Shown here: one piece after another, positions 6,311 through 12,126 of the stretch
Layout: every line of letters starts with the position of its first letter
Position numbering within the stretch: the stretch's first letter is position 1
Origin: Planctomicrobium piriforme
GTDB lineage: Bacteria; Planctomycetota; Planctomycetia; Pirellulales; PNKZ01
Length of the DNA: 12,126 nt
Direction: 5' to 3'
Assembly: GCA_945877965.1 (NCBI GenBank)
Contig: CAMCTH010000078.1
Location: 1-12,126, forward strand
Program-made: the position numbers and the translations under genes
Notes under the pieces: model-generated
Told to the model about the DNA's origin: nothing
Databases searched by the model: none
The model's input: only the letters and a program-made list of their open reading frames with translations

Positions 6311-9300
6311 GGCCCGCTTCGAGCACCGGCGCGAGCATCTCGCCTGTGTGTGACCGCAGTAATTCGCCGTTGCCCGACTCGTTGTCTTCTGCTGTGCCCG
6401 CCGCTTTTTTCTTGCGACCCTTGGTCGTCGGCTTCGCTTCGCCGTTCTTTTCGTGCCCTGCCTTCGAGTGTGCGACGATCTCTTCCGGCGTGCCGGAGGC
6501 GACGATGTGTCCACCGCCGTCGCCCGCCTCGGGCCCGACGTCGATCAACCAGTCGGCCGTCTTGATCACATCCAAATTATGTTCGATGACGAGGACCGTG
6601 TTGCCGAGATCGACGAGCCTGTGCAACACGTCGAGCAGCTTCGCAAGGTCGTCGAAGTGCAGGCCCGTCGTCGGTTCGTCGAGCAGGTACAGCGTCTTGC
6701 CGGTGTCGGGCCGGGCAAGCTCGGCCGAGAGTTTCACACGTTGCGCTTCGCCGCCCGAGAGCGTCGGCGCGGGTTGGCCGAGCGTCACGTAGTCGAGTCC
6801 GACGTCGCACAATGTTTGCAAGATCTTGCGGATCTGCGGGATGTTTTTGAACAGCTCGACCGCCTTGCCGATCGACATGTCGAGCACGTCGGCGATCGAG
6901 TGGCCGTGGAAGAGGACGCCGAGCGTTTCGAGGTTGTAGCGTTTGCCGCGGCAATCGTCGCACTCGACCCAAACGTCGGGCAGAAAGTGCATCTCGATCC
7001 GGAGCTGACCGTTCCCTTCGCACTTCTCGCAGCGCCCGCCCGGCACGTTGAAACTGAATCGGCGCGGCGTATAGCCGCGCAGTTTCGACTCGGGCAAGTT
7101 GGCGTAGAGTTGGCGAATCTGATCGAACACGCCGGTGTACGTCGCGGGATTCGAGGTCGGCGTTTGGCCGAGCGGCATCTGGTCGACGCGAATTACCTTG
7201 TCGATCTGCTCAACGCCGCGCAGACCCTCGTGCTTGCCGGGGAACGTGCGGGCCCGATGCAACGTCCGGGCTAAGCTGTTGTAGAGCACATCCTCGACGA
7301 GCGAACTCTTGCCCGATCCGCTGACGCCCGTGACGACCGTGAACGCCCCGAGCGGAATGTCGACCGTGACGTTGCGGAGATTGTTATGCGTCGCACCGAC
7401 GATCGTCAGCAATTCGCCGGGAGCGACGCCCTTGGCGATCGCGCCGTCTTGAAATAGTTTGGGCTGCTTCTTCGCTTTCGCCGAAGACTTCTGTCGTTCC
7501 GCGTTACGCGCACCGACGTCCGCGCTCGTTCGCCGATTGGTCGGCACGGCGATCGCTTTCCGGCCGCTCAGGTACGGGCCGGTGACCGAGGTGCTTTGCA
7601 AGCTGACTTGGGCCGGCGTGCCGCGACCGACGATCTCGCCGCCGAGCACGCCCGCGCGGGGACCGAAGTCGAGGAGTTGATCGGCACCGGCGATCACTTC
7701 TTTATCGTGCTCGACCATCAGCAGCGTGTTGCCGAGGTCGCGGAGTTTGTACAGCGCGTTGATGAGCCGCAGGTTGTCGCGCGGATGGAGGCCGATCGTC
7801 GGTTCGTCAAGCACATAGAGCACGCCGGTAAGACCGCTGCCGACTTGGCTCGCGAGGCGAATTCGTTGCGACTCACCGCCTGAGAGTGTCGGAGCGGATC
7901 GGCCGAGCGTGAGGTATTCGAGCCCGACGTCGACCAAGAACTGCAAGCGGTTGCGAACCTCGCGCCACAACTCGCCCGCCACTTTACGTTCGGTCGTCGT
8001 GAGCTTGAGGCCGTCGAACCACGGCAACAGCGAGCCGAGCGGGGCGCGGCAAACTTCGTCGATCGTCCGATCGCGAAAGCGAACCGCCCCGGCATCGTCG
8101 CGCAGGCGTCCGCCGCCGCAGACGGAGCATTCCACTTCGTCAACGAGATGGTCGAGCCGGCCGCGCAGCGAAGGGGAGAGGCGTCCGGCCTCTTCGAGCG
8201 CCGGATACAGACCTTTGTATTGAAAGCGGAACATCGGCAGGTCGCCGTCTTTTCTTGCACCGGGTGCAAAGACGTCGATCCACTCTTCGCCGCCGCGACC
8301 GTGGAAGATCGCGCGGCGTTGCTTGCCGCCGAGTTGTTCGAGCGGCACGTCGGTCGGCACGCCGAGATGTGCGGCCAACGCCTCGAGCATCAGCTTGAAG
8401 ACCGGATGCTTCGGGTCGGGCCACAGCGCGACCGCCCCCTTGGCGAGCGTCAGCTTCGGGTCGTTGATGAGGGCCGCCGGGTTGGCACCCGTCTGCACGC
8501 CGAGGCCTTCGCACGTCGTACACCAGCCAAGCGCGCTGTTGAACGAGAAGTTGTGCGGGCCGAGCGGTTCAAAACTCCGGCCGCACTTGTGACACGACAT
8601 GTGCTGGCTGTGAATCTCGACGTTCCAGCGCTCTTCCGGCATTTTGTCGTCGACCGTGACGATGTGCAGCACGCCGCGACCGAGCGACAGCGCGGCTTCG
8701 GCGCTTTCCGAAATGCGCGACTGCACGGAGGTCTTGACCGTCGTGCGGTCGACGAGGACTTCGACCGCGTGCTTGCGGCGACGATCGATTTCCGGCGGCT
8801 CATCGACCGTGTAGGTCTTGCCGTCGACGCGAACGCGCTGATAGCCGCGAGCGCGGAGGTCTTCGAACAGCGTCTCGTACTTCTCGCCGACCTGCACATC
8901 GAGCGGCGCGGTGATGTAGAGCCGCGTCCCCTCGGGCAAGGCCATGATCTTGTCGACGATCTGATCGACCGTCTGCGTCCCGACCGGGATGTCGCAATCG
9001 GGACAGTACGGATTGCCGAGTCGCGCGAACAGAATGCGGAGATAGTCGTAGATTTCGGTGACCGTGCCGACGGTGCTCCGCGGCGTGTGGCCGAGGTGCT
9101 TTTGTTCGATGGCGATCGCCGGCGACAGGCCTTCGATATGTTCGAGCTGCGGCTTTTGCATCTGGCCGACGAATTGCCGTGCGTAGCTGCTGAGGCTCTC
9201 TACGTAGCGCCGTTGACCTTCGGCGTAGATCGTGTCCATCGCCAGCGAGCTTTTACCCGAGCCGCTGGGGCCGCAACAGACGGTGATTTTGTCGCGTGGA

Positions 9301-12126
9301 ATCTCGACGTCGATCGAGCGGAGATTGTGCTGCTTCGCACCGCGGACCTTGATCGACTTCGCCTCTTCGACGCGCGGGCGTTTGGCCTTGGCGGTCGAAA
9401 GCTCACTCGCGAGTTTGTGTCCTTCGCCGTACAAGAATCGCTTGAGGGCCTGACCTGTGTGCGACTCGGCGACCGCCGCAATCTCTTCCGGCGTCCCTTG
9501 CGCGGTGATGTAGCCGCCGCCGGAGCCGCCGTCGGGTCCGAGATCGATCACCCAGTCGGCCGTCTTGATGACGTCCAAATTGTGCTCGACGACGAGGACC
9601 GTGTTGCCCGCGTCGACGAAACTTTGTAGCACCTTCAGCAGCAAGCGAATGTCGGCGAAGTGCAGACCAGTCGTCGGCTCGTCGAGCAGGTACAGCGTCT
9701 TGCCGGTGCTCTTCTTCACTAACTCGCGAGCCAGCTTGACGCGCTGCGCTTCGCCCCCCGAGAGCGTCGGCGACGGTTGCCCGAGCTTGAGGTAATCGAG
9801 ACCGACGTCGTGCAGCGTTTGCAACTTGTGCGCGACCGCCGGGATGTTGGCGAAGTGCTCTTTCGCTTGCTGGATGTCCATCTCCAGCACTTCGGCGATG
9901 TTCTTCCCTTTGAAGCGGACCTGCAGCGTTTCGCGATTGAAACGATGGCCGTCGCAGACCGGGCACTTGACCCAGACGTCGGCCAAGAAATCCATTTCGA
10001 GCTTCGTCGCGCCGTTCCCTTCGCACGCTTCGCACCGGCCCCCTTCGACGTTGAAGCTGAAGCGACCTTCTTGATAGCCGCGCGTCTTTGCCTCGGGCAA
10101 CTGCGTGTAAAGCTTGCGAATGTCGTCGAACACCTTGATGTATGTCGCGGGATTCGATCGCGGCGTCCGCCCGATCGGCGATTGATCGATCGAGATCAGC
10201 TTGTCGAGCTTGTCGAGCCCTTCGATCTTGTCGAACGGCCCGGGGTTGCCCAGACCGCCGTTCAAGTCGCGGTTGAGTGCTTCGACCAAGATGTCGTTGA
10301 CGAGCGAACTCTTGCCGGAGCCGCTGGCACCGGTGACGCAGACGAACATGCCGAGCGGAATGTCGACGTCGATCTTCTTCAGATTGTTCGCGGCCGCGCC
10401 GAGGATCCGCAACAGCGGGCCTTTCGCCTTGCGGCGCGTCTCGGGGACTTCAATCTTGGCGACGCCCGAAAGGAACTGGCCGGTCAGGCTGCGTTTGGCG
10501 GCGCAGATGTCGGTGTACGTTCCCTCGGCGACGACTTCGCCGCCGCGGATGCCGGGGCCCGGGCCGAAATCGATCAGATGGTCGGCGGCTCGCATCGTGT
10601 CTTCGTCGTGCTCGACGACGACGACCGTGTTGCCCAAGTCGCGGAGCCGTTCGAGCGTCGCGATCAGCCGGTCGTTATCGCGCGGGTGCAGACCGATCGA
10701 CGGTTCGTCCAAGATATAGAGGACGCCGACGAGGCCGCAGCCGATTTGTCCGGCGAGGCGAATTCGTTGCGACTCGCCGCCGGAAAGCGTCGGGGCGGTG
10801 CGATCGAGCGTGAGATATTCGAGACCGACGTTCGTGAGGAAGCCGAGCCGGCCGCGAACCTCTTTCAGCACCTCGGCGGCGATCGTCTGCCGCACCGGAT
10901 CGAGATCGAGGGCGTCGAAGAAATCGACTGCGTCCGCGACCGCGAGATGGCAAATCTGCGGCAGACCGAGACTCGGCTTCTTGCTGAACTTCGGATGTTT
11001 CGTGACTAACTGCACGGCGCGAGCCTGCGGATTCAACCGAGCGCCATGGCATGCGACGCACGGCGCCGTGCGCATGTACTTTTCAAGCTGGCGTCGCTGC
11101 ATGCCGCTTTGCGACTGTTTGTACTTCGACGTCAGCTCGGGAATGATCCCTTCGTAGACGCCGCCGTACTTGTGGCCCGACGGTCCGTTGCGCCAGGTGT
11201 ACGTCACGTGCAAGTCGCCCGTGCCGTACAAGATTTGGTTCTGCAACTCCGGCGTCAGTTCTTCCCATGCCGTCTCGAGGACATAGCCGGCTTCGAGTCC
11301 GAGCTTGTGCTCGAGCGTTTCGCCGACGCCCTGATAGATGTGCCGCTTCCAGCGCCCCATGTCGTTCCACGGGCCGAGCAGTTCGATGCAGCCTTGCTTG
11401 AATGACCGGGCCGTGTTCGGAATGAGCAGCGCGGGATCGAACCCGAACACTTCGCCGAGACCGTCGCAGGCCGGGCACATGCCGTGCGGACTGTTGAAGC
11501 TAAAGAGTTGCGGACTCGGCGGCTCGAAGCTGATGCCGCACGGCGTGCAAGCGTAGTGTGCGGAGAGCGTGAGGTCGTCGGTCGTTTTTGCTTTGGAGTC
11601 GGCCTTGGTGCCAGTGGCGGCTTGCCCGCCCGTGTCTGCGTCTTCATCTCCATCTTCGAAATCGGCGTCGTCGGAAACCGGCTCATCAGAGACCGGGGGC
11701 TTGCGCCCCCGGCTCGCCGTTTTCGGGGCGGCGGGCGGCTTGAGCGTCGTCGGTTTCGCCTTTTCTTCTTTGTCGATGGCGACGATCAGATTTCCCTGAC
11801 CGAGTTTGAGGCCCAGGTCGACCGCTTCGGCTAGCCGCGCACGGAGACCCGGCCCGGCGGTCAGGCGGTCGATCACCACCTCGATGTTGTGCCGCATTTG
11901 CCGATCAAGGGTCGGCGGCGACGACAGCGAAAAGACTTCGCCGTCGATTCGGGCCCGCACGAAACCCTGCTTCAACAAATCCTCGAAGAGGTCGCGATGT
12001 TCCCCCTTTTGGCTCCGGATGATCGGGGCCAAGAGCGAAAACTTCGTCTCGTTCGGCAGCACGGCGATGCGGTCGATGATCTGATCGCGCGATTGGGCCG
12101 TGATCGGCTTGCCGCATTGCGGACAA
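5292..12126 (-). CDS. uvrA: Tandem-fused excinuclease UvrA with C-terminal extension, 5' end beyond window
   Basis: UvrA is the damage-recognising ATPase of nucleotide excision repair and loads UvrB on lesions. The frame is open to the right edge: 2277 codons are visible and about 120 N-terminal residues (first Walker A) are missing. The GTG at 12060-12062 is an internal Val, since the codons upstream encode UvrA sequence from CPQCGKPI onward. Copy 1 runs to about 9410. It has a UvrB-binding domain, module I signature LSGGE at 10787-10773, LDEPSIGLHP at 10712-10683, module II Walker A GASGSGKSS at 10331-10305, zinc cysteines from 10034 to about 9954, and LSGGE at 9764-9750. Copy 2 runs from about 9365 to 6310. 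It has Walker A at 9272-9246 and 7328-7302, LSGGE at 7886-7872 and 6761-6747, a second UvrB-binding domain and all zinc CxxC pairs. No nucleotide-binding motif is degenerate. A novel extension follows. Chlamydiae, in the same superphylum, also have double-length UvrA. Confidence 0.96.
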   Translation of the reverse strand, partial: CPQCGKPITAQSRDQIIDRIAVLPNETKFSLLAPIIRSQKGEHRDLFEDLLKQGFVRARIDGEVFSLSSPPTLDRQMRHNIEVVIDRLTAGPGLRARLAEAVDLGLKLGQGNLIVAIDKEEKAKPTTLKPPAAPKTASRGRKPPVSDEPVSDDADFEDGDEDADTGGQAATGTKADSKAKTTDDLTLSAHYACTPCGISFEPPSPQLFSFNSPHGMCPACDGLGEVFGFDPALLIPNTARSFKQGCIELLGPWNDMGRWKRHIYQGVGETLEHKLGLEAGYVLETAWEELTPELQNQILYGTGDLHVTYTWRNGPSGHKYGGVYEGIIPELTSKYKQSQSGMQRRQLEKYMRTAPCVACHGARLNPQARAVQLVTKHPKFSKKPSLGLPQICHLAVADAVDFFDALDLDPVRQTIAAEVLKEVRGRLGFLTNVGLEYLTLDRTAPTLSGGESQRIRLAGQIGCGLVGVLYILDEPSIGLHPRDNDRLIATLERLRDLGNTVVVVEHDEDTMRAADHLIDFGPGPGIRGGEVVAEGTYTDICAAKRSLTGQFLSGVAKIEVPETRRKAKGPLLRILGAAANNLKKIDVDIPLGMFVCVTGASGSGKSSLVNDILVEALNRDLNGGLGNPGPFDKIEGLDKLDKLISIDQSPIGRTPRSNPATYIKVFDDIRKLYTQLPEAKTRGYQEGRFSFNVEGGRCEACEGNGATKLEMDFLADVWVKCPVCDGHRFNRETLQVRFKGKNIAEVLEMDIQQAKEHFANIPAVAHKLQTLHDVGLDYLKLGQPSPTLSGGEAQRVKLARELVKKSTGKTLYLLDEPTTGLHFADIRLLLKVLQSFVDAGNTVLVVEHNLDVIKTADWVIDLGPDGGSGGGYITAQGTPEEIAAVAESHTGQALKRFLYGEGHKLASELSTAKAKRPRVEEAKSIKVRGAKQHNLRSIDVEIPRDKITVCCGPSGSGKSSLAMDTIYAEGQRRYVESLSSYARQFVGQMQKPQLEHIEGLSPAIAIEQKHLGHTPRSTVGTVTEIYDYLRILFARLGNPYCPDCDIPVGTQTVDQIVDKIMALPEGTRLYITAPLDVQVGEKYETLFEDLRARGYQRVRVDGKTYTVDEPPEIDRRRKHAVEVLVDRTTVKTSVQSRISESAEAALSLGRGVLHIVTVDDKMPEERWNVEIHSQHMSCHKCGRSFEPLGPHNFSFNSALGWCTTCEGLGVQTGANPAALINDPKLTLAKGAVALWPDPKHPVFKLMLEALAAHLGVPTDVPLEQLGGKQRRAIFHGRGGEEWIDVFAPGARKDGDLPMFRFQYKGLYPALEEAGRLSPSLRGRLDHLVDEVECSVCGGGRLRDDAGAVRFRDRTIDEVCRAPLGSLLPWFDGLKLTTTERKVAGELWREVRNRLQFLVDVGLEYLTLGRSAPTLSGGESQRIRLASQVGSGLTGVLYVLDEPTIGLHPRDNLRLINALYKLRDLGNTLLMVEHDKEVIAGADQLLDFGPRAGVLGGEIVGRGTPAQVSLQSTSVTGPYLSGRKAIAVPTNRRTSADVGARNAERQKSSAKAKKQPKLFQDGAIAKGVAPGELLTIVGATHNNLRNVTVDIPLGAFTVVTGVSGSGKSSLVEDVLYNSLARTLHRARTFPGKHEGLRGVEQIDKVIRVDQMPLGQTPTSNPATYTGVFDQIRQLYANLPESKLRGYTPRRFSFNVPGGRCEKCEGNGQLRIEMHFLPDVWVECDDCRGKRYNLETLGVLFHGHSIADVLDMSIGKAVELFKNIPQIRKILQTLCDVGLDYVTLGQPAPTLSGGEAQRVKLSAELARPDTGKTLYLLDEPTTGLHFDDLAKLLDVLHRLVDLGNTVLVIEHNLDVIKTADWLIDVGPEAGDGGGHIVASGTPEEIVAHSKAGHEKNGEAKPTTKGRKKKAAGTAEDNESGNGELLRSHTGEMLAPVLEAGPFLERKPYDPAAAVAPQAGDVDLNDVGEEVRMPWEIDGRRWHTQERVARNGKPCRWDGKILGAVIDKIQELGDFSPTNYNARSVVEISADRKSDGWFFHAVTGEEWLLKLKFRTAKSTFRRETLVEQLDLKPLNEMRDLPVYGTEPRVKCKNLRGPWQEVQLQVHSWNEIDKPSFWHFLEAAVKGFTKFTDKVEQSRESLMPWKVLGQKWHFARKGFPPGKKIAWDTEVLEELCELLSDTHEGQFLWNNQQLVHYCLKGRSDPWATIQTKKLHAVELHLNGPKNKFALGRVTEFGVDPAMDKDRPDRDVVRLQFNDADQVAEEALGDFLREHAAAVLEK
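6363..6461 (-). other. Lys-rich low-complexity insertion in UvrA copy 2
   Basis: About 33 residues rich in Lys, Gly, Thr and Glu (including TTKGRKKKAAG) are inserted between GTPEEIVA and SHTGEMLAPVL. In UvrA copy 1 the same two motifs are only a few residues apart (GTPEEIAAVAESHTG). The insertion follows the last ATPase core and precedes the C-terminal extension. It is predicted to be disordered and could be a flexible, basic tether near DNA. Confidence 0.65.
11571..11771 (-). other. Acidic low-complexity insertion in the UvrB-binding domain of UvrA copy 1
   Basis: About 67 residues, first Lys/Pro-rich and then Asp/Glu-rich (DDADFEDGDEDAD), interrupt copy 1 between LGQGNLIVAI and LTLSAHYACTPC. 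In copy 2 the matching place (LGRGVLHIVTVDDKMPEERW) has no such stretch. It is predicted to be disordered and could tune UvrB or DNA binding. The GC-rich palindrome at 11689-11715 lies inside it, which suggests part of the insertion arose from a repeat element. Confidence 0.7.
11689..11715. repeat. REP-like palindrome inside the uvrA coding sequence
   Basis: ccgggggc (11693-11700), ttgc loop (11701-11704) and gcccccgg (11705-11712) form a perfect 8-bp GC stem. It is extended by gag (11689-11691) and ctc (11713-11715) past a one-base bulge. Elements of this shape are often intergenic repeats in planctomycetes, as far as I recall. Here it encodes part of a disordered linker (around RGRKPPVSD), where it is tolerated in frame. 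Confidence 0.6.

Noticed and set aside
8148..9629. Plus-strand open frame of 493 codons opposite uvrA
   Set aside because: It lies wholly antisense to well-conserved UvrA motifs. Its translation is rich in Arg, Asp, Val and Leu, as expected from reading GC-rich codons backwards. No domain is recognisable.
9777..11009. Plus-strand open frame of 410 codons opposite uvrA
   Set aside because: Same reasons: antisense to the ATPase core of copy 1, biased composition, no motif and no promoter of its own.
12060..12062. GTG as the start codon of uvrA
   Set aside because: The codons upstream to the window edge encode UvrA sequence (CPQCGKPI onward), so this is an internal valine and the gene continues beyond the window.
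6310..12126. The two UvrA halves as an assembly duplication
   Set aside because: The halves differ widely in sequence, linkers and spacing, so they are not a collapsed or doubled copy of one segment.

Overview
The window looks like planctomycete chromosome. By eye the DNA is GC-rich (about 60%). One gene carries the PVC-type propeller and heme-binding modules found almost only in Planctomycetes and their relatives. Clear Shine-Dalgarno sites are missing in front of the starts, as is common in that phylum. All four genes lie on the minus strand, so transcription runs from high to low coordinates. I see no tRNA, rRNA, CRISPR array or insertion sequence.

Right part (5292-12126): a very large uvrA, open at the right edge. 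It encodes two complete class I UvrA units fused head to tail. They are followed by a C-terminal extension of about 340 residues that contains a duplicated domain I do not recognise. Three low-complexity linkers interrupt the UvrA core, and one of them contains a perfect GC-rich palindrome at DNA level.

Middle (832-5196): a secreted protein of 1454 residues. It joins a type I sulfatase, a jelly-roll-like domain, a PVC-type beta-propeller, a helical-repeat region and a C-terminal c-type heme domain. Two first-shell residues of the sulfatase site (the Arg of CxPSR and the His of GKWH) are replaced. The 95-base gap between uvrA and this gene holds a hairpin and a consensus -35 box.

Left part (1-831): a 78-residue two-helix membrane protein with an extended -10 promoter and a long dyad in its leader, then a RidA-family gene cut by the left edge. 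Related GC-rich sequences in opposite orientation flank the small membrane gene.

The genes do not form an obvious pathway. uvrA is DNA repair, the fusion protein is probably periplasmic degradation of sulfated polymers linked to electron transfer, and RidA removes reactive enamines/imines. Separate promoters and hairpins between the genes suggest independent transcription units. The most interesting content is protein architecture: the sulfatase-cytochrome fusion and the tandem UvrA with its repeated C-terminal domain.
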